Shown here: piece after piece, positions 11,790-23,285 of the stretch | How positions within the stretch are numbered: the first letter of the stretch is position 1 | Layout of the letters: the number at the start of each line of letters is the position of its first letter | Assembly (NCBI GenBank): GCA_002914805.1 | Contig: JXTB01000006.1 | Location: 939,709 to 1,003,708 of the forward strand | Source of the DNA: Parasponia andersonii | Lineage: Eukaryota; Streptophyta; Magnoliopsida; Rosales; Cannabaceae | DNA: 64,000 bases | Direction: 5' to 3' | Notes under the pieces: generated by a model | Told to the model about the DNA's origin: nothing | What the model saw: the letters and a program-made list of their open reading frames with translations, nothing else | The model's database searches: none | Program-made: the position numbers and the translations under genes

Positions 11790-13712
11790 ATACGTTTGGT
11801 GAATGCAAATGACGCCATTTTTGGTTTTTGTGGTTCCAGATGTGGATGAATTCTATACCCTCTGCGATCCAGGTTTGGTTCCATATTCGCTTTCTAATAT
11901 GCTCCCTCTTTCTCGAGTTTTTCTCCCAGTAAAGCGATGATCTGAGTGTGTATATCGTCATTTTGGGCCTTTTGACTTGTGAACCTGTCAGATATTGAGG
12001 CCGGGGAGATCAAAATGTGGGTCCTTGATGGGTTGGGGTAGTGGTCGCATTCAAGATTTCATGGGGTTGAAACATTTCAGACATGAATTTGGGGTTCAGA
12101 TTCGGAAAATTCTTTTCTTTTCCTGCATTTTCTCGGAGAGTTCTTTTTATTATAATTCGTAATTTTAGGGTTTTAGGAATTCGTTTACGAGTGTTATTAG
12201 TTTTAAAATGGGAATTTGGGTTGTGTTAATTTAGAACATGTTTGCTGCATTTTGATTTGGAAGCCATAAATTTACGAGATTGTGTTTGATTCTAGAGAAG
12301 GAGAATTTATGCTTTTATGGACACCCAAATGAGACGTGGGAAGTGGGTCTCCCGGCGGAGGAGGTTCCGCCGGAGCTTCCCGAGCCCGCGTTGGGCATAA
12401 ATTTTGCGAGAGATGGGATGAAACGTAAAGATTGGCTATCATTGGTTGCGGTTCATACCGATTCGTGGTTGCTCTCTGTGGCTTTCTACTTTGGTGCTCG
12501 GCTTAATCGCAATGAGAGGTTTGTTGCTACTTCCATTTAACTCTTGGTAAATATTTTTTTTCTCTGGATCTGAAATTTGGTTTGGATTTTCCATTATGGC
12601 AAATGTCACTGGTAGTTGTAGTAGTGTCCTTTCTCTCTGTAATTTGTACCAATTTTTTACTTCTAATGCACTCCCTTATAAGTTTTCTTTTTGGTTTAGT
12701 CATGAAGAGTAATATTTATTTTTTGATGCTGTTATCCTTCTTTTATCCTTGTATGCCGCTTGAGTGCTGTTCATGTGAAAGTTTCATCATATCGGTCTCT
12801 TTTGAAATTTATAAATTATGTCTCTGATGATGGGAGAATGGTCCTATTTCTGGGAAGAGGTTAGAGATATGGTAGCTGGCTATATGTTATAGTTTTCCTG
12901 TAAAACACTACTTAAGAAGCATCTATTAGCGCAATGGCCTCATATAATTTAAATGGAAATATGCTGGTTTGTTAGCCTGTTGAGATTAGTTCTTAATTGT
13001 TACTTGTATATATGGCATAAGGTTTTGGGTAACCTTGTGTTATTCTCCTATGTCTTTTCAATGAATAATTTACTATCTAATATCTATCCAAAATATGGAA
13101 AATGTGTACTGCAAGACGTCAGGACTAGATTGCGTTCTTTAGTGTTCCCCTGTTACTAAGTTACTTTGGCAAGGAAAGTTCATGTGTTGGTATAATTTTG
13201 TTCTTATTAGTTAACAAATGACTCCCTTGTTTTTAATTTTCTGGTGCTTGGAATCGAATACAGTATGAGTTTTTAATTACTTTATTACATTTTGTCCTCA
13301 AGGCTGCTATTAGACAGCTTTGTTTCATGCCTCGTTTTCTCTTGTTTCTCATATTGTCGTGTTCAGAGAATCATAAAGAAGAGCTCATCGGTTCTCTCTT
13401 AACAGGAAGCGTCTGTTCAGCTTGATAAATGATCTGCCCACACTATTTGAAGTTGTAACGGGAAGGATGCCACCGAAAGATAAACCTAGTTTGGATAGTG
13501 GAAGCAAGTCCAGGAACAGTACGAAGGTGAAATTGTTAATCCCTGTCGCTTCACTTTGATGGATGATGCACTGATTAGTGTCCATATAGGGGTGATGTTT
13601 TAATGGAGATTTTTGCTTTTACTCCATACATGGGTACTTTAATTTGGGCTATTGAATTTTAATCTAATGACTAAAATAATATTAGTAGATTTACTAAAAA
13701 AAATTATTATAA

Positions 13713-13752
<40 letters not shown>

Positions 13753-14884
13753 TTGCCAATCCAATAGGTATTTTTTTTTTTTACTTATGGGTTGATATTT
13801 TTTTTTATCCGTTGGATCACCATCTAATGGTGAACCAATGGTTATAATGAAGTGCATGAAAAGACGTGCATCATTAATGTTCTTTCTTTCTCTTGCTTTT
13901 TACAATAAAAAAATGTGCATGCTAAATTTTTGTTGGCCAAATTGATACCTATGCATAAGTAAAAAAAAAAATACTTATTGGATTGGTGCCCATAGATTGC
14001 CAATCCAATAGATATTTTTTTTTTACTTATATTGATGCCCATATATATATATATATAAATAGGTAATTTGATGAATTGGTCAATTTATTTTATTTTATTT
14101 TTTTATAAGAAAATGAAACTAGCAAAAAATACTAAATAATCCCAAATCACTTCAACTATCTTATTCATTGGGGGAAAAAGAAAAAAAAAACAGCAACAAA
14201 AGATGTACAAATTTTAAGCTGTGCGGCGCATAATTTTTTTTAAAACAAATTTTCTTTCAATGTAATTATTTTATTTATTTTTTGTTATTTAAGAAAATTT
14301 ATTCATAATATGAAAGTTATGCTATCTTAGATTTTATTGGTAAAATTTTTTTTTATGAAATATTGAAGATACAATAGTACATATAGTTTTAAATTAAAGG
14401 TAATTAAAAAATTAAATTTTTAAAAAGGAAATAAATAAAAAAGAATTAGAAATTAGTATATTGAATAAGATGACTTATTATTGTAGGTATAAATAAAAAA
14501 GAATTAGAAATTGATATATTGAATAAGATGATTTATTATTGTAGGTTTATTTCTAAACTAGTATATATTTTAAGTCTGTTTTTTTTTTCCAGCTATGCCT
14601 TTTCTTATTCCAAATTGGTCCTGATAGCCCACATGTTTTTGCAGAGATCCAATGACAGAGAAATTAGGAGCAATTCTAAATTATTCGATGATGATGAGGA
14701 CGAGCATGGCGATACCCTATGTGGAAGCTGTGGTTCAAATTACAACGGCGATGAGTTTTGGATTGGCTGTGACATCTGCGAAAGGTGGTTCCATGGAAAA
14801 TGTGTGAAGATTACACCAGCTAAGGCTGAAAGTATTAAGGAGTACAAATGCCCGTATTGCAGTACAAAGAGAGGCAAGCAGTAG
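11648..14884 (+). CDS. AL (Alfin-like): Alfin-like PHD-finger protein, five exons
   Basis: Plant-specific nuclear histone reader; the family binds H3K4me2/3 through its PHD finger and links it to transcriptional repression, seed development and stress responses. Exons are 11648-11747, 11840-11872, 12296-12518, 13406-13526 and 14645-14884, all GT-AG with a continuous frame, giving 238 residues (family about 240-260). The N-terminal Alfin domain (about residues 8-135) carries [13 protein letters not shown], then [10 protein letters not shown] and [12 protein letters not shown] short serine/lysine linker and an acidic run (DDDEDEHGD) precede the PHD finger, with zinc ligands C185, C188, C201, C204, H209, C212, C228 and C231 and the cage tryptophan before the histidine. 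It most resembles the AL1/AL2 group, but the exact paralogue is unsure. The start is the first ATG and matches the family ([17 protein letters not shown]). Confidence 0.95.
11757..11791 (+). repeat. (CT)n(TA)n microsatellite in Alfin-like intron 1
   Basis: A compound CT then TA dinucleotide tract lies in the 92-base first intron, right after the donor. It takes up about a third of the intron, so length change here would alter intron size markedly. The same compound CT/TA pattern recurs at 17871-17912. Confidence 0.85.
13751..13993. mobile_element. MITE-like inverted-repeat element in Alfin-like intron 4
   Basis: A 243-base insertion has imperfect terminal inverted repeats of about 35 bases. 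Each end carries CCAATCCAATA, a purine, then GTATTTTTTTTTTT and ACTTAT; left end 13751-13786, right end about 13952-13993. It sits in a (TA)n array, so a TA target duplication cannot be told from the flank. A third partial copy of the end follows directly at 13994-14040. No coding capacity is present. It is a small non-autonomous DNA transposon, superfamily unsure. Confidence 0.6.
14431..14546 (+). repeat. 58-bp tandem duplication upstream of Alfin-like exon 5
   Basis: Two head-to-tail copies of a 58-base AT-rich unit lie at 14431-14488 and 14489-14546. They differ at only a few bases, and each ends in TTGTAGGT. The second copy ends about 98 bases before the exon 5 start at 14645, so the array overlaps the zone where alternative acceptors would lie. 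Confidence 0.85.
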
Positions 14885-15662
14885 AGGCCCATGAAAAAGC
14901 TTTATGAGGTAGTTAAACCTCGTTCTACTGGTCCAGGTTATCATTGTAAATCAGTGATAGTAATCTAGTGGTTTTTTTTTTTTTTTTTCTTTTTGTTTAC
15001 TGGGAGTCTTTTCCTTGGTATGTAATTCACTTATCCACACAGATGCTAGATGCTCTTTGGCACTAGTAGATTTGATTCATTCACTCTCTGGATGCATTTT
15101 CCCCTTCTGAACTCTTATTTGTATTGTACAATGTTATTACTCCTCCAAAATCTTTAATATATTATCTTGGGAGATGTAAAACTTATATGATTTTCTTGCT
15201 TTATATGCGAAATTGGCTGTTTAAAGATGAAGTAGACACTTGGCCCCGTTTGGCAGACCGGATAAAGGACCGTACTGGGCTATATTTTAGCCTTGATTTA
15301 TGTTTTGATGTCATTCTTGTGATCTGGACTAAATAGTACAAGGCTTTAATTAAGATCGCTTTGAAAATGGGTGAAAATTTTCCGGACCCACCAGCTCATT
15401 GAACAGTACAGTAACAAAGTTTCCAACGGCATCATCTCCAGCAACTTCGTCGGAGAACTATCTCCATCCACCTCGCTGTTGCCGGCGACATCCCTACTTC
15501 AAAACAAGTTTAAGTGAAGACCTGCAAGTCTCAATGAATTTCATCTCTACGTTAATTTTTTTTGTATTTTGAAATGTTTTGTTTTGTTCCAGTTTATTTT
15601 GGATCATGGACATCATCACAAGGGTAAAATTGGTAAATATCCATTTTCAAAATCATATTTTC

Positions 15663-15822
15663 GTCGATACTTCTTTTTTAGTTTTATTTTATACATAAAT
15701 ATTTTTAGAGAAATATAAACTACCGTTATTTTACAAATGAATGTCGATACTTATTTTTTAGTTTTATTTTATACATAAGCATTTATAGAGAAATATAGAT
15801 TACCGTTATTTTACAAATAAAT
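15663..15822 (+). repeat. 80-bp tandem duplication
   Basis: Two adjacent copies at 15663-15742 and 15743-15822 each begin GTCGATACTT and end ACAAATGAAT or ACAAATAAAT. They differ at about seven positions, so this is an old local duplication in AT-rich DNA. No coding content. Confidence 0.85.
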
Positions 15823-17870
15823 GTACACCACTATCTACATTTCATGCATTACATATATATACTGTAATATATTTCATGAATAAAAATTGCATTAATAATT
15901 GACACATCTTAAAATTTATAATGAAAATATAAACCGTAGCAAAATTTATATTGTAAATATATATCATTTATATTTCCACATAAAATGTGTACTTCATAAA
16001 TAAAATTTACATTGTAAATGTAAATTATTCATATTTTTATATAAAATATAGACTATAAAAATTGATACTTTTGTTAGAAAATTTTAAAATAAATATTTAT
16101 GAAAATAAGTTTTAAAAGTAATTATTAAGCGAAAATTTCTCTTCACCTGAACATCCTTGGTTTGTTGTTTTGGGTTTAATTTAAATTTCTTGATTCAATA
16201 TTGAATACTCCAAAAACTATACTAAATATTTGAAAAAAAGTAGTAATTATCTAATTCATCCAAATACTAACTACTTTTCAATCTAATCCAGTCAGTTCAA
16301 TCCGGTGTGTGCTAAAATTGTTCAGGTTTCACCTTTTTATTTTAGATGGGAAAGCACTAAGCAAACAAGCCTAAAGCTCTACAGTTAGTAGATATATGTA
16401 TGAGACTATACACAAGTCAGAGAAATAGAGAACACTTTATTTGTACAATGTATTTAAAAATAGAAATAATAAATGGAATCCTCGTATGCTTCAATTGTGT
16501 ATTAAGATAATATGAAAAGGCTCGTGACTTTCGCTAGTGGCATGACTTGGTAATGGCATAAAACGCACTTGTAAAAGGTTTGGCAAGCCAACGACATACA
16601 AAATTAAATGTTACTCAATAACCACCACCACGTCCTGGAAAAAAGAAAAAGAAAAAGAAAAGGAAAAAGATAAAGAAAAAATAATATTATAAATCAGTCA
16701 AGTTCTGTGTTTTCTATAAAGTATTAGCAGTCAGTTTTGAAATGCTCTCTTGAATATTTTATTCTAATATTAGCCACGTTGTTTTATTTGAACAAGTTTA
16801 AATGTGGAGGGATTACACTATCTAGCTATATTTATCTTCTATTCTGTGTGGTATTGTGTAAATTATAGGTTAAGGACAAGGACGGATTTTTTTTTTTTTT
16901 TCATTAAAAAAACAATAAAATTATATATTTTTACCACTCTATCAATATTCGTTTCCAGCTTTTTTAAGATTTATTATGAAATTTATTTATAACTAGTTTA
17001 ATTAGGATTCGAATCATTTCCCACGTACATTTTTAAGAATCTTAAATTAATTGATTTTTTTTCTTAAATTTTAAATATATTATAAAAATAACAATATTTC
17101 AGAAAAAAAATTGAAAATGTTAAGAAAAAAATGAAAATGTTAATTAATTTCTGAGTCACGAGGTTCCGTTTATTTCCCTCTACTTGGAATAGGAATACCT
17201 GAGACCTCAAACCAGAAATACTCCATGAAATTATATCATATTTCCCCAGTGTTTATCATATGCCATTTATAAGTGACTTTAGATAATGTTGAGAATATGA
17301 TTCAGTCATTTTCGTACGTTTTTAGGATCATTGCAAGCATATGTTTTGAATTACTCAGAATATTATATTCAGGCTTTCAGCTGTGATGCAATATTGTCAC
17401 TGGCAAGATCCATTACAGAAGTAACAAAGCCAAAGCATTATAAATTAAAGTTAAATACACCAAATAATTTCAAAACAATATGAGGATCACGGGAAAGTTG
17501 TAAGACAATGAATTTAGGATGAAATTACGCCTTTTTTTTTTTTTTTCGTGCATGCATGAAAATTTTGATGCAAAAGGCACAGAAACAATCAAATATACAT
17601 TAAACAGATGCAAACATAATCCAATGCAAATATAATCCAAAGGCAATCTTCAGGAGAACTGGAAGAACAAGGTAATCCCACTTTTTCGTATCCAATAATA
17701 TTCGACATTAGAATTAGAATAAAAGTACAACCCAATACGAATAAGAACACATCAAAAATATAAAAATAAAATGAAAAAATTACGTTGAGACCCTCTAGCT
17801 TGTGTCAGACTGACACTGATCATAACCCCTTGAACTAACATATATATATATATATATAACATTGACACCA

Positions 17871-17871
17871 C

Positions 17872-17912
<41 letters not shown>
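17871..17912 (+). repeat. Compound (CT)n(TA)n microsatellite
   Basis: About 22 bases of CT repeat run straight into about 20 bases of TA repeat; a separate TA tract lies about 30 bases upstream. Likely polymorphic in length. Confidence 0.9.
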
Positions 17913-18696
17913 AGACCCCTTTTACTAGTCAAATCTGACTACACTGTTATCTTTTGACAATTAAAATTTCTTTTAATGGTATACTCATTCTATCAAAAAC
18001 AACATTTAAGTATTGTTTAATTTAAATGGATAGAATAACAAAGTTAAGTGGTCATATTTATTAATTTCTTTTTCTTTTTGTTATTTTTAATATTTCAGAG
18101 GATGTCTTTGTAATTGCATTTTATTAAGTGGGTGATATTGTAATTTTGGCTTAATTATTTTCAATATTTCAGAGGATGTCTAATTTTGGCTTAAATTAAG
18201 CGATGTGATCAATGTTGCTTTCCTAAATAAAACAATGGTAATATGGTATGAACAATTATAAAAACTTATTTATAATTTCCTTAAGGTAGAATTTGGAGAG
18301 TATTATGAGGGATAGGTAAGAAAGAGAGAATGGATAGAATCGTAGAAAGATAACTTCTAACGAGATGACAGATAACACATGTAAATTAAAAGATAGAAAA
18401 AGCGAAATAAAATAGGGCAAAATGGTAGGAGTCAATAGTGGAGAAAAAATAAAAAAGAAAAATGGTTGTTTAGTAGGAGAAAAAAGATTTAAAAAAAAAA
18501 AGATGCGTGGAGAAAATTATGGCAGGGTCCACCTAATTAACATGTGAGTTGAATTATTAAACTAACTTTGCCTAACGAACTTTAATAATAATGACATGGA
18601 GATAAAGTAGTAATTCTAAATCAAACTAGATTTTTTCCCCCTCTCTCTATTATATAAATATAGAAGAAAAATGTATATATATATATATATATTTAT

Positions 18697-19324
18697 TGTT
18701 GACGAAGGTTTTGTCAACAATGAATTTTATAAATTGTAAGATGTGGCTTGTGTATGAAAATAGTTAATTGATCAAAGCAAGTAAAGAAACAAGAATTTTA
18801 TAATGGTTCGGCCCCAAAAAAGATGAGTCTACGTCCACTGTTATTCCACTATTTTCTGGACGATTACAAGAGAGTGCAGGGTATGTTCAGAAAGTGAGTC
18901 TCTAAGTTTTTCCCAAAAAGATCGATCCCCCACAGCAGCATTGATCTTCCCCTTATATAGGTGAAGGTAGTTCAATGTTTCCCGATTATGAAAACGGGTA
19001 AGTATATATTCAGAAAATATAATTTGCGTAACAATATAACTGGGTAATAACTTAAATAAAATGACAAGTTGATCTTGAAAGAGAAAATTTTGTTTCTCTT
19101 TTTTTTGTAGATTATCTGCTTGACGAAGCTTAGTCTAGTTTCCTTTTCATTCTAGTTGCACTTAACTCGTTCAGAGGAGGTCACACTTTATTCAGAGAGA
19201 GGTCGAATTCGACTTACTCGGAAGAGGCCGCACTTAACTTACTCATGCGACCTGTCACATCCTCTTAGTTGCTAATTTTCCCTTTTTAGCATTGACCATC
19301 ATCTAGTTTTTAGACCGCACAAAA
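18697..19324 (-). repeat. Element A 3' LTR
   Basis: Left copy of the roughly 625-base LTR. It begins TGTTGACGAAGG and ends ACCGCACAA on the plus strand. Just inside it lies a purine-rich tract on the minus strand (TAGGGGGC near 19327-19336), the expected polypurine tract before a 3' LTR. Confidence 0.88.
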
Positions 19325-19679
19325 AATTGCCCCCTAGCTCCATTAGTTCTTTAGGACAAAATGGAGCTTCCTTCTTTGATAAGTGCTCGCTTTAAAAATG
19401 CGACGTCATAACTTAAGCTTGAGATCTTCGAAGAGTCGCCAACTTTCAAATCTCACCTTTTCAGGATCACGTGTACCTTTTTCTGACAGACGAAACTAAG
19501 TGTCACATTTTTTCAGAAGAATAGCAAAACTCGAGGAGATTTTCCCGTTTTCGAGTAGTCATGATGACAGTGATATTATCAGCTGTTATCTTAAATCGAG
19601 ACATTTTGGATTTCAAAAAGATACGGACTTAATTTTCGGAAAACTTAACGCTCGTATGATCTTCGACCTTTAGATCTGA

Positions 19680-22510
19680 ATATGAAATATCTTGATCTAC
19701 GGTTGTTATTTAGCGATGCTAGGGACATATATATCGAAAATCAATCTGCCTTTTCTTTATCACTCAAACCCTATCGCCTCCTACTTCTCTCTCCTGAAAC
19801 TCGAAGCGTCCACAAAGCAATCCTTCTGGCGTCGTTCTGTTTCTCAGCTCGCATAGCTTCATCATCTTCTCCGATGAAGTTATCATCACAATCTTTCAGA
19901 CGTCATCTTAGTCCCTCCATCTTCGAAGAAAGGTTAGTATATATTCTCTCTCTCTTGTTCTTCGATTTTTCCAGAACTCTCATTTACAGATCTTATTTCT
20001 AGAAAATAGGAACAAATCATAAAGCGTAAATATTCTGAACATAAACTTTTCTCATATTCGGATGGACTGTAAAATGGAAATTTTTCAGAATTTCTCCATT
20101 AATTTATAGAATAGACTCTTTAGATGACTGACAGACAGACGAACTTGTAGAAGAATTTTAGGATCTGAAACCTTATTTTTTGAAAATCATAATCAGTCGA
20201 GTGACGAATTATCGAAGAACTGCTCGAATAATTTTTATGAATCCATAGATCGATTAGAAAAAATTCGATGAGCAGCTTGTTGATGCAATCCTAGGATGAG
20301 ACCCCAAAACTGCTCGCATATAGCTAAGATCCCTGATACTCGCATAGGACTAAATCCATCCATATTTCTTTTCAGATATCTAATAGTGAGGATTTTAGGG
20401 AAGGGAATGCATTCTCAGAATCTTCTAATACCAGCATTAGCTCTATAAACCTCGAAGACCATCTTGGACCAGAATCTGAAGTGGAAATAACTGGAGTTAG
20501 GCAAAGTAGTCCTCGCATAGGTAATCTTCCTCAAGAGCAATGGCCTCGGCATATCAGAGATGCCCCTACATTCGCAACGGGTTATCAATATGTAGAGGGA
20601 GACTGGTCATGTACCAATGTAAAGACGAGCTGTTCAACAAACAAGCTCAGAAAAATCATTTGCAACTATAAAATCGACGTCCCTCTACGCCTTCCTACAG
20701 AGTTCAATCGACCACACATACCTCCTCGCGAAATTGTCTCATTCTCTGAAGCAGTTTTTAGATGCGGTGTCCACTTCCCACTTCATCCTTACATAAAATC
20801 AATCGTCGATTACTATGGAGTCGTCTCTTTTCAACTAACTCTAAACACTTATAGATACATGGTAGGTCTGTACAAACTATACCATAAACTAGGCTTAGAG
20901 ACTCCCACTCTTGAAGAGTTCGCTTGGTTCTACTAAGTGAAATCAAACCCATCAGACTTCGACTTCTTTTATGCGAGTAAGTGGTTGAACCAAGTAATAA
21001 AAACAATCTACGAGGTCCACAATAACATGGGAAAATGGAAAAGTCTATTTTTCCACTTTGACTACACGGATAATAGTTTCTTTCAGAACCCTGGTAGGTA
21101 ACTTTCAGCTTATTGCCTTTTCTACATAAATATATTATTCTGATTGCATTCGTATGTCATTGCAGATAATAGGGAAAGACTAGGTCTCTCCAAAGAGCAG
21201 CTCGCAAGGGTGTATAAAATAAACAACCTTCCGATCGAAGAATTTGATTAAAAGAAGCTTGGAATGTCCAAGAACTTAATTACTTGTGGACTGCTTCTAA
21301 GGGGAGCTGCCTTTCTAGATTCTACCCATCGTCCAACCAAACCCTCAAGCTCGAAGAAGAAGCCAAGGAAGCAAAAGGATAAGAGTGCCTTGTCTTCCAA
21401 ACTTAGGAAACGAAAAACACCTGCCACTCCTACAATCTCAGAACCGTCATCTCTAGAAGCTGCATCGCCACCGATTTCTCAGCAATAAGAAGGTAGTTAT
21501 TTTTCTTTTTCCTCTCATCGCATTATGTCACCTCACATGCTGACTCGCATATTTGTAGGAAATGGTTATTGACAGTGGACAGCGAGCACCGCCTTCCACT
21601 CTAGTGTCAATGGCAAAGTCCAAGACAACAGAGAGCACACCTCCTTCAATGACGAAAGGGAAAGAGAAGGTTGACACTTCAAAGAAACAAAAAGTCGCCT
21701 TCGAGGATATCCCAGCAAGCACACCTCCTCCTCAGCCTCCAACTACGAGCCAACCTGAGCCATCCAAAGAGACGGCCACTTCTTCTGAGGGACCAAGCCA
21801 GGTCGATGAGGGCGAGGAGCTTTTCACACTCCTTCGGCAACTGCTGGAGAAGGCTGGTATGAGCGAGGCCTTCATCGACCGTTTCACTTTTGAAGATAGT
21901 AGGGCGAGGATGAAGCGACAATCAGCCAAGGTTGCCTTCGGTTCTACGATAAGGATGTTGGTAAATGTAAGCCTCTTCTATTTTCTCTCTTCAACGCGCT
22001 TTTCTGGTATTGATGTGTTATATTTTCAGACCATTGCAGCTGCTGTTTTGATGCATGACCCGGTCCTCGAATGTATTGAAACAGCCGAAAATGTTGAAGA
22101 AATAACTCAAGCATTCGAGGACTCAGAGAAGGCTCTCGAGGAAGAGAAAAAAATCCTTCGAACTGGAGAATCGGCAGCCACGCAAGGATCTGGCCAAGGA
22201 AGAGCTCGAAAAGGAGAAGCTCGAGGAGAAAATTAAAGAACTTGAGAAGACAATCTCGGAGCATCCGGATATTCTAGAGAAGGCAACGACAGAAGCGGCT
22301 CACAAGGCAATAGAAGAGTTCAAGGCCACCGAAGGCAAGGAGCTCGAAGAAAAAGTTAGTAACATCACCTCGTCGACCATAATATATAATATCTTCTGTG
22401 AGCATCTGAATTTCAACTTTTTCATCCTTGGTGAAGATGTGGTCGAGCTCGTCCAGAGTTGGAAGGAAGCCGATGTTGACTGGAGACGGTGGAGCGAGCA
22501 CATTTGCATA
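19680..22510 (+). pseudogene. Antisense gene of element A (Transposase_28-like), decayed
   Basis: Plus-strand gene opposite to gag-pol, between pol and the 3' LTR. A TATA-like ACATATATATCG near 19724 precedes a pyrimidine-rich leader with a donor after GAAGAAAG; exon-like blocks follow near 20376-21095, 21170-21490, 21560-21970 and 22030-22370, with GT-AG borders. The first block resembles the plant 'putative gypsy type transposon' domain (Pfam Transposase_28), with motifs FNRPHIPPR, PLHPYIKSI and LYHKLGLETPT. Later blocks give a lysine-rich stretch that could be a nuclear signal, a proline/serine-rich segment and a Glu/Lys-rich coiled coil. Extra antisense ORFs of this kind are known in Tat-lineage elements; their function is not established. 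This copy is broken. Confidence 0.75.
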
Positions 22511-23179
22511 GTTTCTATATTATATATATATATATATTTATATTTTAAAGTTTTCGGAACAATGTGGGCTTCGTCCCTTAATTTTTTGTAATTCTTTGCT
22601 TGCATACAGGTGCGAGCCTTTATTAATGAATGCTTTCTTTATTAGACGTTTATTCCTGCAAAACAATTAAAACATATATTGCAATATAAAGATACATAAT
22701 TTAACCAAGTAGTCAATCACTAGGTGACTGATTGGTACGCTATTGCGATTCGAATCTAATACTTAAAATAGGTTTTAAGTGTTAGAATAGGTTAAGTCGC
22801 TTAAGAAAACAACAAGTATGAGTGGTGCGAACTCAATACTATTTTTCAAAAGTTCCACGGCAAAATGTAATATAGCAATATATCACATCGAACAATGAAT
22901 GTTTTGCTTAGTTATTTTTTTGTTTGAGGAGAGAAATTATGTAATACGACATGCTATGGCATGAAGCGAGGAGAAAATCCTAAGATTTTAAGAAATTTTA
23001 GAAATTTCGGCGATCTAAAATTCCGATCCCTCTAAATAGACGTTTTGCATAGTCCCTTAGGAAGTAAGTAGGAGATAATATTCTGATCCCACTGCCCCTT
23101 GAGTTTTATGGTGTTCGAAGACTACCATAAAACTATAAAAGGTGAACCAAATTGAATGATCGATGAGGAGACATCTTTA

Positions 23180-23285
23180 TTGATGATGACGAATGACGAA
23201 TAACAAATGACGACTAACGAATGGCGAACATAAATAGATATCTTTATTGACGAATGACGAATACATGAAGATATACATGAAGATT
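23180..23285. repeat. Short tandem repeats (GACGAATG-like) in the 3' region of element A
   Basis: Irregular copies of a 7-8 base unit (ATGACGA, GACGAAT) lie just after the end of pol. The matching place in element B (about 48420-48530) also holds them. Tat-lineage elements are known for variable tandem repeats here, which can seed satellite DNA. Confidence 0.6.

Larger units (their letters stand above)
14885..18696. other. Intergenic region between the Alfin-like gene and element A
   Basis: Apart from the probable 3' UTR of the Alfin-like gene (poly-T near 14970-14990), no gene was seen. Around 15240-15520 the composition is mixed and starts with GGCCCCGTTTGGCA, a sequence often found at plant transposon ends, but no partner end was found. 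An 80-bp tandem duplication (15663-15822) and a compound CT/TA tract (17871-17912) are listed separately. An AATATTTCAGAGGATGTCT motif is duplicated about 70 bases apart near 18090-18180. Confidence 0.55.

Noticed and set aside
11597-11961. Minus-strand frames over Alfin-like exons 1-2
   Set aside because: They are driven by the antisense of coding sequence and of the CT/TA microsatellite.
15240-15520. GGCCCCGTTTGGCA, resembling a plant transposon end
   Set aside because: No inverted partner or target duplication could be found nearby.
23180-23285. CRISPR-like array
   Set aside because: The units are short, irregular and have no spacers of constant length; this is a eukaryotic retrotransposon 3' region.
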